A stretch of 64,000 bases of DNA from Climacium dendroides (lineage: Eukaryota > Streptophyta > Bryopsida > Hypnales > Climaciaceae). Shown here one piece after another: positions 1 through 12,689 of the stretch (position 1 is its first letter; each line of letters opens with the position of its first letter). Made by a program: the position numbers and the translations under genes. The stretch spans positions 10,044,001 to 10,108,000 of the forward strand of contig OX467092.1 of assembly GCA_950106755.1 (NCBI GenBank), in the 5' to 3' direction. A model generated the notes under the pieces. That model was not told the DNA's origin, did no database searches, and was given only the letters and a program-made list of their open reading frames with translations.

Positions 1-2711
1 TGGCTTGCTGGCCAAAACCTTGCCTGCATCCTCATTTGTCAGATGAGGCCGGAACTGTGTTCGAATTGGAAGCCTGTTCTTTTTGTAACCAGTGGTACAC
101 ATCGTTTGATGTTATTATGGCAAGCTGCAGGCATTTGTATCATTCATTCTGCATTGCCAAGGTTGTAGAGACTGAAAATGCGTGTGTGATTTGCAAAAAG
201 ACTTTTCATCCGGCATGGTAGAGTTCATTTGGTTTCCGCTCACGGGAATTAGGTGTCGAAGATGACGTTGCAAAGTCATCGTTGGCAAGATCCATGGAGG
301 AGCTGAGTGAGACTTTGAAGGACAGTTTTGGTATTCCAATCCTTGAATGTGAGTGAATCCCTCAACTTTGATGCTTTACTAATTTGGTGCTTTACTAATT
401 TGGTGCTTTGGCATTGTTGTTGGGCTTTAGTGACAAAATATGATTGTTTTAAGTGCTTCCACATTTACAGTATGGTTTCGGGTTGTCCTTGGATGCTGGA
501 ACATAGTTGTAATTGTACTTGCCTTATTGGACTACTCATCAGTTTTGGCTTGGGTGCTGGGACATAGTGACAAGGGTACTTGGCTGCTGGAACATGGTTG
601 CAATTGGGTGCCTTATTGGAGTACTCATCAGTTTGGCTTGGGTGCTGGGACGTAGTGACAAGGGTACTTTGCTGGTGGAATACTCATGAACTCGAGCAAC
701 AGAAGCTGGAATGTGGTTGTGAGTATACTTGGATGCTGGAATACTCTTTTTTGTTGTGCATGGTGTTGGAATACTCGAGCTTTGAAGCTTTGGTACTAGA
801 TACTCCTAAGTTTAGGCTTGGGTGCTTGATACTCAAGTGTTTATACTTGATTTTGGGCTTGGCCGCTAGTGATTCTTGTGTTTGTACTTCGGTTTTTGCT
901 TAGCTGTTGGTGATTCTCGTGTTTGTGCTTTGGTTTTTGCTTAGTTGTTGGTGATTCTTGTGTTTGTGCTTAGATGTTGGTGATTCTCGCTTGGTGCTTA
1001 GGTTTGTGCTTAGTAATTGGTGATTTTTGTCTTTGTCCTTAGATTTGTGCTTAGCTGTTGATGATTCTCGTGTTTGTGCTTGGATTTGTGCTTGGATATT
1101 GGATACTCATGAGTTCAGACTTGGTTTTCTGCTTGGCTATCGATATCGAGGGTGTTCGTGCTTTAGTTCGTGCTTAGGTGTTGTATACTCACGTATTGAT
1201 GCTTGGGTGGTTGGTATTCACTTATTCTGTACTTAGATGATGTAAACTTACATATTTCTGCTTGGGTGGTTGGTATTCACTTGTTTTGTGCTTAGGTGTT
1301 GTATACTTACGTATTTCTGCTTGGGTGGTTGGTATTCATTTGTTTTTTGCTTAGGTGCTATATACTCACGTATTTCTGCTTGGATGGTTGGTATTCACTT
1401 GTTTTTTGCTTAGGTGTTATATACTCACGTATTTCTGCTTGGGTGGTTGGTATTCACTTGTTCTGTGCTTAGGTGCTGGATATTCAGGCATCAAGTGCAG
1501 GGTGCTGAATACTCACTTGCTCTATGCTTAGGTGCTAGACGCCTATGCATTTGTACTTAGATTCTGGAATACTTATGAATTTCTTGTCGGACACAAAAAT
1601 GTGTTCTTCAGATTCTGATTAGGGTATATAACAAGCGGGGATTTAGGAATTAGCAATTTTGAGTTACTGAACGTGCTCAAAGTAATTCGGAGGCTGTTTT
1701 GGATAGCAATGGATCACATTTAGGATCTCGAAATTAATCAGAGCAAAGCCTGAGCTACTTAAATACATAGGGTATGTATAATTGGGTCTCTATTGTGCTG
1801 TTGGTTTCATTTATTGCAATGAAGACATAAATAGTGCTGGGTTAGGCTATTTTTGGCAAATTTTGAGTGACTGGTTGTGTCTTTTGTTTACAGGGTCACA
1901 ATCTAAGGGGAAACAATCGGATAAAGGATCGTTTGGATCAATCTATCAAGTACAGCCCGGAGTCCAGGCTTGCATTTCAAGTAGCAGATTGAAAGATGCT
2001 ACACCACTTCAGGAGGGGCTTAAAGACCGTCCTGAAACAAAATCAGTTCTTCATGGTGACGATTTCGATGAGGTTGACTCCCCAGTTAAGGAGGCAGCAA
2101 GTGTTACAAGCAACAATACCCTAAATCCTGACTTGGCAACAATGTTGAAAACAAAGGATATTGATGCAATGTTGTTGTGTCCTCCCGAAGAAGCGGGTAA
2201 GTTTGAATTTGCTGGTTGATTCCCCAAAGATGCCAATGTTTTCAGTTATTGTGAGTGTATATTTTCGTGTCTGAATTCATGTTGTTGGCTTTCTCAGCGC
2301 TAATTTGCACCCTACTGGATTCCTATCTCCGCAGCCACGCAGAGTACGGTGATTGCAACGAATCTGATGGAGCCAACTCATTCAGTAGAGCTGAGTCCAG
2401 TGGAAGCTAGTTTACAGGAGCTGAGTCTAGTGGAGTTGAGTCTAGCAGTGGCAAGTCCGCCTGATACAAGTGGCAAGAGATACTCTTTTAGTGTAAAGAG
2501 ATCTTGTAATCCATGTGTAGATGATTCTAGCATGAGGAGAAGCTTAGCAAATCATGTGCGTCTAACGAGAGTGGTGATGCATGTAAAACCACAAGATTGT
2601 CTAGACGATCTCCTTCCAAGAACGGAAGTTCTCGTAGACATGAATGGAGGAAAGGAGATGTACAGCCAAAAATCATTGGCTTACAAGTTGAAAAAATACA
2701 AAAGGTGGTAA
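1..2711 (+). CDS. RING-H2 zinc-finger protein gene, 5' truncated by window edge, with one in-frame TAG
   Basis: I see three exons whose phases fit: about 43-348 (acceptor TTTGTCAG before 43, donor GTGAGT at 349), 1894-2196 (acceptor TTTACAG, donor GTAAGT) and 2335-2711 (acceptor CCGCAG, stop TAA). The T left at 348 plus GG at 1894 makes a codon, and G at 2196 plus CC at 2335 makes another. The first exon holds a full RING-H2 pattern, C-x2-C-x13-C-x-H-x2-H-x2-C-x10-C-x2-C (about 81-200), so an E3 ubiquitin-ligase-like role is possible. A TAG at 219-221, right after the RING, interrupts a frame that stays open to the donor. This could be a nonsense change (from TGG or CAG) in a decaying gene. 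The last two exons (about 225 aa, Ser/Glu-rich, basic end) match nothing I recognise. The real 5' end lies outside the window. The RING is clear; the gene model is moderately sure. Confidence 0.55.
480..1600 (+). repeat. Intronic minisatellite, ~59-bp units with GTGCTTAGG core
   Basis: This fills most of intron 349-1893. Five clean 59-bp units run 1194-1252, 1253-1311, 1312-1370, 1371-1429 and 1430-1488, each with the pattern CTTGGGTGGTTGGTATTCA followed by GTGCTTAGGTG. Upstream (480-1190) and downstream (1489-1600) are more degenerate relatives with GTGCTGGAATACTC and TTGGTGATTCT motifs. Most units contain a pyrimidine-rich run ending in TTAG followed directly by GTG. Confidence 0.85.
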
Positions 2712-5700
2712 CTAGGAGTAGGGTAAAGAACAATTGATTTTATTTTATACTTGTCCATGTAATTTGTGAAAATATAGTGCAATTGCTCTTTTAATTCAAC
2801 CTGTTTGAATTTGCTTGTGTGAAATGCATAAAGTTTTCAGCAATTTGTGGTGCAAGATAGGGTGATACATGAGGTACAAAATGTATTTAATGTTTTGGTT
2901 GGTAGATTGGTATTTGAATTTAGGTGGAACTTGGTTTAGGGTCAGGAAAGGACTTTGACATTTTGAAGGTTAAGATTCTTGATGAACCATTTATAGGTAA
3001 TCTCCATTTGGGATTAATATTTGACTTTGTGTGCAAATTTTTAGCTTACAATTGAGAGTTGTTCAATTGTAATCCATACCTTAAGTTAGGTTTGTTTTGT
3101 TTGCTACACAAGGATGTTTTTAGTTGTATATCCCTTAGTTACATTCTTAGTATGCCCCTAAGCACTCACCAAGGAATGGTCCACGTGCTCTAAAATTTTG
3201 CATAATGCTTGGATCTAGAATGGAGCAATTATGAATCTTTGAGTTACTTTTCAATTAAGCTTGATGAGTTCATTACTTCTCTTTTTTTAAATTGGGACAA
3301 TAATACAAAAGATACTATGTAATTTCTTAATATTACTTAATATTACTTAATATTACCAAAGCAAAGGCAATGCAAGCTATTGCCATGGAAAATGAGAATT
3401 AGGAGTCATACTATGCTTTTAAAGAATGATGAAAGCCAAGATTGTTGGGAATGTAGCAATCTAAATAGATCTCATTAAAAAAATTCTACTTTGTGATTGC
3501 TAGGAAATCCTATATGTTTGCTAGTAATTTCAATGTTTTTTTAGATTTTGAAACATGATGGTTGTTTTCTTAAATCCATTTTAAAGATTAGTATTTGAAA
3601 TGGAAAGTAATTGATGCTCAAATTGTGATGAATTCTATAATGGATCCTAAGGTTTGGGTAACATTGTTAGTTCTATGCCTAAAATATTACTTATAAAGAG
3701 ATAAAGTGGTTTAGGGTCAAGACTTGGAGGATAAAAATCTCAAGAGCAAAAAGTCTCAATTATATAACAAATATGGCCTTTAAATATGAGAAGGTTATGG
3801 ACTATCTGATTTTCTAGGCAATGTAAGCATGCATCTTCTTTAAAAAAATAACCATTTCTCAATGTAATTTTGTGTATTTAAAAAAAATTAATTGTTGAAG
3901 GCGTTAAGCTAGCTTATTTGAACAATCCCACCATTGAAATAATAATGATTGAATTCCTTATGTCAAAGAGATATTAATGAATTTGTTTTTTTATCTAATT
4001 GTAGACAAATTTTTGCTTAATATTTTGGTAAAGGATGGAAATCAAGTGTCTTTTTCCATAAAATACACTCCTACGTCCTCATTTCAATTTTTCATTAATT
4101 TTTTTCATTATGTACAATGCAAGAAGTTGTTAAAAAAATAGAACTCAAGAAATGTCTATAGTCATAGAAGGTGTAAAGGAACTTAAATATAGATGGATCC
4201 TAAACCTTTAATCCAATTTTTTCATACTAGTACTTAAGGTATAAGATCCTAAAGATACTTCTCTAAAAATTAAAAAATTAAATATTGATGATTATGTAAG
4301 GCCCACATGTCATATAATTACCCCCTATTAGGAGAAGGGATTGTATGTTTTTTTGTCAATAATTGCCCCAAATCACCTTGAATTCAATTTCTTCAAATTA
4401 CTATTTTTCAATATGAAAATGTACAAATTAAACAATTACAATCAAGTTCTATAAGTTAGGAAAATTTAAATTTTTCAACTTAAAATTACATCAAGAGATG
4501 CTTGACCCCCCCCCCCCCAAGGGAATTTACTTTTTTGTTTTCTTTTTAAATTATACGTGAATTAAAAGATAAGGTCTATGTAATTCAAAGCAAAGCCATT
4601 TTATATAACATGTATGTCTTATCAAAATATGCATGTATTCTGTGGATCAAAAACATTTGTCAACTATTGAATTCAAATTTAATATTTTATAATTTCTATC
4701 CTAATTCTCCTTTTTCTTTAATGTGATGAGGTTTGTACATGATCTCATAGTATCCAAAATAAGCATTACAAGACAAGTAGTTGTGGACTTAGATGTTGTT
4801 CCAAAATGAATCCAGTTTCCAAGTGTTGACCAATTGTATAATTCAAATTCAAACTCTTCATATTCATTTAATGGTATCTAATATTATTGCCCTATTGTGG
4901 ACTTGCATTTAAACTTTGACATATTAGCAATCAATTAGGAAATGTAAATTGAACATAAAGACATACAAACACTTTATAATTTAATCAAATTTTCTTCTAT
5001 TGCACTTACACCATTGTATTCTTTAATCTAAAGGACTACCTTCATAAAAATGGCAATATAGAAACTTTATAAAAAGACATGCACATGATAAAATATTTAC
5101 ATGTTTCGAATGTAGACTTCAATAAGAACTTAAAGGCGTAGATCAATCCATCATATCTTTTTATGTGCACTAAAATTCAAGACTTATAGGAATATAAACC
5201 GATGCTTCATGAATTAATGTATCACATATTTTTTATAAATGGACTAATATTTGGACAGCTAAGAAATCCATCTTCTTAAAAAAATAAATTAAAATTGTTT
5301 AGATTTCTAAAATCATTCTGCCTGTGAAAATATTTGCACTATTCTATTTTGAGCATGAGACATGTGAAAGTTACAAGTAGACGATTTGTGAAGATATTTA
5401 CACAGTTTTTACTCTAAAGTATACTTCCAAATGTCCAATTTTAATACCTTCTTTGCAAAGTTTGGTAAAGCTCTACATCATGACACGGTAGAGGGCTAGA
5501 ATTCATGCCTATAATTGCCCTTGCCTAAGCTAGACCTAGCCTTTTTATAGTTGCAAAATCTTTAGATAAGACTTTACCCCTTATTAATTTTTTATTCTGT
5601 TACTCAAATGTCACAAATTCTCTAGATAAGGCTTTAGTCCTTATTAATTTTTGCTTCAAGTCCTCAAATGTTGGTCTCTTTGGTGCATTCAAATTCCAAG

Positions 5701-5740
5701 GCAATACAATCACAGATCTTTCTTAATTGATACTGATTTA
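2712..5740. other. AT-rich intergenic stretch, no gene seen
   Basis: No reading frame with gene-like content on either strand. It holds a short 12-bp direct repeat (TTAATATTAC-type, ~3327-3357) and a run of C at ~4506-4518. Nothing else is supported. Confidence 0.6.
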
Positions 5741-5749
5741 AAGATTAGT

Positions 5750-6330
5750 AGTGCAGTGACTCCAGACCAGCTGTCATCCCCCGAAATCAAGCTGGCTTTC
5801 TTTAGAATGAGACACAACATCCCATGCTACCGTAGCAATGAAGCTGCGTGACGAAATCAAGCTGTCTTTTTTCAATTTTGCTCCTAGGCATCCATCTTTC
5901 TTCAGAATGAGATGCAGCATCCCATGCTACCCCATCAATGAACACTACAACAAAAGTAGTGTTTTATGATTGCAAAATATGACTGCAAACAGTCGTAAAC
6001 GACTGGAGTCAGTCATATTTTCTGATTTTACGACTGCTTGCAGTCATATTTTGCAGTCATAAAACACTGCTTTTGTTGTAGTGGAAGCTACTTGACGAAA
6101 TCAAGCTGTCTTTTTTCAGTTTTGCTCTCAGGCATCCATCGCATGTTTAATGCAAGCTGCAATTTTTGTAAATTTTGGTTTTGCTAGTGCAACTCTAGCA
6201 ATGAAGCTGCAGTGCAAAATAAAGTTGGCTTTTTTCAGTTTTGGCGAAGGCATCCAAAGCATGTTCACTTCAAAGGATTTGAAGCTGCAATTTTGTGGGA
6301 TTTTGGTTTTGCCAGTGCATCCTCAATGCG
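5750..6330. repeat. Imperfect direct repeats around a MITE
   Basis: The phrase GAAATCAAGCTG recurs at about 5783, 5853 and 6097 and, degenerate, near 6213. It is followed each time by CTTTTTTCAGTTTTG, a 'GGCATCCA' block and AATGAAGCTGC. Unit length varies from about 70 to 115 bp once the inserted MITE is removed. The MITE at 5943-6083 sits inside one unit, so the repeats are older than that insertion. Confidence 0.65.
5943..6083. mobile_element. 141-bp CACTA-type MITE with near-complete palindrome
   Basis: It begins CACTACAACAAAAG and ends CTTTTGTTGTAGTG. It is flanked by the 3-bp duplication GAA at 5940-5942 and 6084-6086. The two arms stay complementary through most of the element (TTTATGACTGCAAAATATGACTGC-type sequence), with a short centre. 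It contains the ACTGC/GCAGTCAT words that also fill the subterminal regions of the large CACTA element at 34.7-41.7 kb. Non-coding, so it would need transposase in trans. Confidence 0.9.
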
Positions 6331-6631
6331 GTGCAAAAATATTTCACCATATATACCACAATGAATCCCCAATTGCAAAACAGTTGGGCCTAAAATTATC
6401 ACAAGTACATAACTAGAAAGCATGTTGAAAGTCATCATCAGGGGTCTTATTTTTCAAATCTCAGTGTTAAATGCAATACTAGTATTGAAAGTAAGATCAA
6501 TTTACAAAGTCTAAAACCAAAATTCAGTTTATCATGCACAATTATTAAGTATTTCATGTATCACCATTGGAAAAGTAAGTCGTATTAAAAAAAATACGGT
6601 GAAAAGGGCAAATTACAAGAGCATCTAGGTT

Positions 6632-9600
6632 CTAGTCTAATAACACGGCACACCTCAGGGCCTCATCAATGATCTCTTTGACATCTGCCTTCAATTCAAA
6701 CCCTGATAACCTACTTTTGATAGGATGTGCAATAGGAGGCAAACTAAATTTGGAAGTGAGCACCAAATGGCTATAAACCATACTTGGTTCTCTGTCATTT
6801 CTTAGCAAATACGTTCGACTCCCTTCTTTGAGCCTCTCATACCATATTCCATTGAAAACAACATCTCCAGCAAAATACGTGTTTTCATCTGGGTCAGTGA
6901 AGGTCTCCTCAACAGTGTACGTTGCCTTCACCACGATTATGAGCCACCACGGCTCCTCTTCAAGTGGGGCTCGTACAGCAACATTATCCCCCAAGCACAA
7001 ACCATCCGCAATCCACTCTCCACCAGTGCCAGCTTCCACCTCCTCATTTACATCATAAAGTCTTCGAGCCTGAAATGGAACTTTGGGTCTCAACCTGTAC
7101 AAACTGAATTCTCGGACATGGTCTGATTGGTAGCAAGTATGCTGGGTCTCATACCCCAAACACACATAGCAAAAACAAGACAACTGTCGATACTGCAAGA
7201 GTGTTGGGTCTCTTGCTGTCACCGAACGGCATTGATGGTTCGACATGCTTCCCGGTACACGTTCCGCTTGCCTGTTGTCACTTCGGTCCACACTACCTAG
7301 GCCAGTTCTAGGAATTAGCCAGAAAAATTTTGATGTCTCACTCCGGGCACTTTGGGGTTCTGCGTGCACCTTTAGAGCTTGTCTGTTCAAGAACTAAACA
7401 ATCTGAGCAACACTCTGTAGCTTCCTTCCATCCGCTTTCAGCTGTTCTTTACAGAGCTCTCTCTTGAGCAAGGCACCTGCACCATCTACTTCTCCCTTCC
7501 CGTGACCAGACCCAAAATAATTCCAAGACATTTGGCAACCATCTACCAATGTGGCACTGCTAGTCAACTTAGGATATCTACTTATGAAATACCAAGCACG
7601 TGCACTCTTAAATTGCCCGCTACATCCATCTGACCAGACTATATGGTTATTGGGGGTGAAACCTTGGCCCTTCACATGTTCCCAATTCAGCATAAGACAA
7701 TGTTGGACAAAAAGAGAGTCATGAGTTTTATCATCAGATACATAATAATGAGTTTCTTTCAACAAAAGAGCCTCATTGCTATCTCTGTCCCAATCAGGGT
7801 TTAACTTGTAAGTGATATGAACCAAGATTGTGACCTGATCATTGTGCCAATGCATACTTTGTATCTCATTTTGAACCTTTAAAGTATAATTTTCTGAAAA
7901 ATCAATGCAAGAGATTAAAGTTCCAGGAGGAACAAAGGTAAACAACTCTTTAAATTGATAATCCTGCCAAGATGCTACATAATTATGCAACACAAACGCT
8001 TGCAACTTGGGTTTCAGGTAATTGATCAACTCACGGGGAGTTGTTTCTTTATATTCCAAGGTTGAGGCTTTCCTTGGGATTCCTTCCTCCGTTGTCCCCA
8101 CCACCTTGTATCCGATGCTCTTCCACTTGATGATCTGCTCAGATGTCATTTCCTGCGGACAAATCCGAAGCATCTGGATTCCACAATCCACACATTCACC
8201 CATTAAATAGTCCTGCTTGTGCCACATTGACAATTCGTCTTTCTTGCACAAAATGGATGTCCACAGGTTAGTCAGCCTCTCATACACTTGAAGATGAGCT
8301 GCACACATACTACCTGCACCTTCACCACACCCTAAGCCACCACAGATCATCGCACAATCACAAGAACAATCTAAATGAATTCCCTGTCTATCAGTCCTCA
8401 TAATGTCGAGAGCAATCATCGGCTCTATCAACTCCTGGTGGTATCGGCAACAACAGGTATTCCACATTCGCAACCGCTTGACCCACCACAGCTTCAGGTT
8501 CTCAAAAGAAGTCAAGCTACAAACAAGGTCAAGGTTCTTGGCCTTGAAAGCCGTATAAAATTCGAGTTGCATACCAATTAACACAAATCAAAGAAATCAG
8601 AACCTGTGCTCAGGGGTCCACAAGCTGACATTCGCTGCAAGCAAAAAGATCACATGGTTCAAAGTACCCTAAGCATACTACCTTCAGATACAAGTCCGAC
8701 AAAGTGAAAGCACATTAGGCACCTTAAAACTTGCACCAAAAGCAACCCAGGATCCTAAGCAACCCAACACTCTCAGCAACCAGCACCTTAAGCAACCAGC
8801 ACCCTAAGCATTTTCAATACCAAAGTAGGAGTCCAAAAAAGTACTTGAACCATAAGGCCACAAGCAATCCAGCACCCTAAGCACCTTCAATACCAAAGTA
8901 GGAGTCTAGTAAAAGTACTTGAACCATAAGGCCACAAGCAATCCAGCACCCTAAACAATCCAGTACCCTAAGCACCTTCAATACCAAAGTAGGAGTCCAA
9001 AAAAGTACTTGAACCATAAGGCCACAAGCAATCCAGCACCCTAAGCACCTTCAATACCAAAGTAGGAGTCCAGTAAAAGTACTTGAACCATAAGGCCACA
9101 AGCAATCCAACACCCTAAACAATCCAGCACCCTAAGCACCTTCAATACCAAAGTAGGAGTCCAGTAAAAGTACTTGAACTATAAGGCCACAAGCCACCAG
9201 TACCCTAAGCAATCCAACACCCTAAGCACCTTCAATACCAAAATAGGAGTCCAGTAAAGTACTTGAACCATAAGGCCATAAGCAATCCAGCACCCTAAGC
9301 ACACCACTCAGCGCAACAAAACTAACAAATGATTTCAAGTATTTCAAGTACACCCTTTTCAGCACAAAAGCAAGGCAAAAGAAAGGGATATAGCTGAAGC
9401 ACCCTAAGCACAGGCTATAGTGCACTTTTAGCACAACAAGTGACATTCACTGTGAGCACAAGCAACAAATGGATCTAAGTATCTCAAGCATGCAACCTTC
9501 AGCACGTAAGCAAGATAAAGGCAGTGAACTTTCTAATCGCATTGGCATTGTAAGCAGAAAAGCCTAACGGATGATGGCCAAAGCACCCCACTTCCAACAC

Positions 9601-10475
9601 AGAAGTTTCATAAAGTGCAGCAGCAATAGCAGTACATTGCAAGGACAACATTTAGCATCAAATTACAATAGTGAGAAATAAAAGTAAGGCAATACCTGTG
9701 AACACTGAAGCAAATGTGTTGGATGTGAAATCCATTGTCTCAGACCTTCATGGAAACTTACAATATCCTTTCGATTTGAAGACACTGTGGTCTCAGTAGC
9801 CCACCAATGCTCCACTGCGGCCTTCACATTCTCTGCGAGGGAATCGCTACGACTTTTTCGGCGATGATGCAGCTAGAAAGCATCGTTTGCGGTATCCAAA
9901 ACAAGCCGTCTAGCCCGCGCCTTCGATATGTTTCTTCTGTCCACCCCCAACACAGCAGCCAACCCCCGACCACTTCCAACCACTGAAGATGAAGCAAAGG
10001 TGCACAAGATATCTTTAGCCATTGCAATCTTTGATGGCTTCACCCCAACCAAATGTTCTCTCATACCCTCTCTTACACTAGAAACAACATTCTGTTGCAA
10101 TTTCATAGATTTCAAGTTACTCAAGAATGGTGGAATCATGTCTTTCATATAACTGTAACCCAAAAACTTTTGCACAGTAAGGTGCTGAATTTTAATATTG
10201 TATTCTTCCAAGCGGGAAGAGGCAAACTCTGCAATCTCCCTAGCAATGTCTTGGCTAATTCTATTGGCCCTAGAGGCACAATGTTCAAGTCTTTGACATT
10301 CTCCCTGTTCAATTCTCCCTGTAGGTGCTAATTCTTCTTCTTCAACCAAACCGGCCTTTCTTCTTGCTCGACATCGCCGTGTTCGCTCCCGTGCAGACGC
10401 CTTCCTCTTCTCTGTGGACCAAGCTAGGTAACCGTCTTCCTTGACAGGTCCCCTTTGAAGTTCAGATTCAGCCAT
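6632..10475 (-). pseudogene. DDE/RNase H-type transposase gene with two in-frame TAG stops
   Basis: Exon 1 starts at ATG 10475 and stays open, apart from TAG at 9875-9873, to a donor at 9695. Its product has an Arg/Lys-rich N-terminus and a helical DNA-binding-like region. The second part (about 8575-6632) has Cys/His clusters (NTCCCRYHQE, a DCSCDC cluster) and then a transposase-like core. Likely acidic residues lie in CIDFSENY, WSDGCSGQFK and GHGKGEVDGAGALLKRE. After a TAG at 7396-7394 it continues with FCYVC, an SH3/tudor-like GDNVAVRAP segment and a final TAG. Both frames continue in phase through the internal TAGs, so each looks like a CAG (Gln) turned stop. The acceptor of exon 2 is unclear because stops lie just upstream of 8584. 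The core resembles transposase-derived proteins known from animals and plants, but I cannot name the superfamily. No terminal repeats were found. Confidence 0.7.
8740..9320. repeat. Minisatellite of alternating 73- and ~91-bp units in the transposase intron
   Basis: The anchor CAAAGTAGGAGTCC begins at 8821, 8894, 8985, 9058, 9149 and (with A for G) 9239, so units alternate 73, 91, 73, 91, 90 bp. Each has TACTTGAACCATAAGGCCA and AGCACCCTAAGCACC. Read on the minus (coding) strand the core is GTGCTTAGGGTGCTGGAT. It lies between the exon-1 donor (9695) and the catalytic exon (~8584). Looser copies of the CACCCTAAGCA word extend to ~8690 and ~9420. Confidence 0.85.
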
Positions 10476-10756
10476 TTCAAAAGTGAAGGTTCTGAAAATG
10501 CACCCATGGATCCACACTACATCAGTTATTCCATCCCCAGAACTTGGGAAGACACGGAGCACTGGATTGAACATAGCTGAAACCTTAAACTACTAGCACC
10601 AACACCAGCGCCAACAGGAAACAACAACGACGATGCTGCCAACAGCAACAGGAACAGCGACGGTGCCACAATAGCAATGCACATGCAACAAACATGCGTG
10701 AGGACCAGCACCTAAACGCACCCTAACATAGGATTACGTTAAAATCTGAAATTCTG

Positions 10757-10890
10757 CACTTGAATGTGTTTGCGGCAACCCTTAAGCAGCCGAAGACGTC
10801 CTAAAACCGCAGCAAGATATCTACACTTGAATGTGTTTGCGGCAACCCTTAAGCAGCTAGAGACGTCCTAAAACCGCAGCAAGATAAACC
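10757..10890. repeat. 67-bp tandem duplication upstream of the transposase start
   Basis: Two units, 10757-10823 and 10824-10890, share CACTTGAATGTGTTTGCGG, AACCCTTAAGCAGC and GACGTCCTAAAACCGC. They lie about 280 bp upstream of ATG 10475 on the minus strand, so they could be in the promoter or 5' leader. Confidence 0.85.
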
Positions 10891-11770
10891 TACAATCGCG
10901 CCATAGTTCTCCCCAAGTACACACAGCTCAAATTCCTTCACGCTTCCCCTAAACCCTAGTAAAATTAAAAGAGCGTGTCCTTCAATGTGGTTGCGCCAGA
11001 CTTTCACAAGTCTCAGTAGTCCAAAACTCTAACAGCACTCTCCACAAAATTTAGTGAGAAGGGAACAACAGTAGGATGCCAGGCAAGGAGAAACCCTAAA
11101 TGTGAACACAAAGTTTATACAGCTCTGCCAGAAGGAAAGAGCGAGGTCACGCGCCAGAACTCAGCGAAAGAGAAACGGCTCCACATGGCATCGAAGTTTG
11201 AATTTGGATGAATTCGTGAAGGCGCCAAAACAATATTCATCCAAAATGTCACGATAGTCATTCAATTAAGCACTATTTAGCACAAAAAGCAAGCGTGACA
11301 CTCACATTTTTGTCCTTTTTGAATATATATACATTTCTATGTATGGATGTAATCCATCTTTAAGAATCTACTTACAATATTGAATACATTAGTGTAATTT
11401 TTTTTTTAATATTCAAGAATCAATTAAAATTATTTACAAACAAAGCTCAAGAAAAGGAAGTGTGACACCTTTATTGGCTCCTATTACCTCATGTTTACCC
11501 GCAAACTATATTCTTGTATATTGATTTGATACATTTACATCCTATTCCTTCAGTGAATTTCAAATTGGCACCTTTATTTGCATTTATATTCCTTTGCATG
11601 GACTCGTAATAGCAAATTCTCTTTATGTTTTATTGTTTTGGGGGACTGTTTAATGTGTAGCGCTTGGGAAATCATTATTCAGTTTGAGAAGCCTCTATAG
11701 AAGTCTAAGTGAAAATGCATACTAGTTTGTCAATGCTTGATTCAATTTTATTTGCAGCGGTGGTTTACCT
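10891..11770. other. No gene seen
   Basis: Mixed-composition then AT-rich sequence, without supported coding frames or clear terminal repeats. Confidence 0.5.
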
Positions 11771-11779
11771 TTGATCTTC

Positions 11780-12496
11780 GACAATCACAATCGTGATTTC
11801 AATGTAACTCACGTATGACTTGGCCATACCATACTATTCTGACGACTTTATTCCTAAATTGGAAGGTTTCACACATGACACCACCCTAAACTTAAACAGT
11901 GAATTCAACCGCACATAATAACTAGTCACGTGACTCTCTAATGACTTCAATAATACTAGAAGTGACTTCAAACATGACTGGAGAACAACTTCTTCATGTC
12001 TGCAAAATACACATTTCAAGTACCCCACAGTACTTCAATGCAACTCCACAACAAATTCCTCATGCATTGTTCACGTCAGATTTAAACAAGGTCTAGCACA
12101 ACCTAAACATTCCTATCTACATGTCCCACCACATCAAATTTTAAATGGGTTCGACGTGACTTCAATATGCCTGTAGCATGACTATACGCATGTCACTAGC
12201 TCATTCGTTGAGCCCTCAGATCTAGAATCACTTTTCACATGTCAACATCTAGTGACATTTCCTTTAAATCATCTCCTTTCTTTTATCCCCCAAACCCTCT
12301 CAGTTTGTCATCCAATTCTACATCCAAGACCACTTTTGTTGGTGATAATAAAAAATTTGATGCTCTAAAACATGACTTGTCCACTATGACTAGTAACTAC
12401 TATAGTCATGGCACAGTCATGGGTGTCTGGAATGACTGCGGGATAGTCATGGAGAAGTCACATTTCACAATCACAAAAGTGGCCATTTTTTTGTAG
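11780..12496. mobile_element. Possible CACTA remnant (right end only)
   Basis: The stretch is rich in CATGACT/AGTCATG/TGACTTC words like the subterminal regions of the large CACTA element here. It ends at 12496 with GGCCATTTTTTTGTAGTA, one base from a CACTA-type terminus read on the other strand. No matching left end or target duplication was found, so this is tentative. Confidence 0.35.
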
Positions 12497-12689
12497 TAAA
12501 ATTATGCTAGGAAGTAGACTTGTTTTAGAATTTAGGATTTTAGATATAGTACAATAATAGCTCCTACATTGAAAAACTAAACTTCACTATATATATTTAC
12601 AATCCCAAATGAAGCATTATTCATTATTTTGTTTATTTGTAGATTGAAGAAGAATGCTTCTCATGCAAGTTCTTTACATCCCTTCTAAA

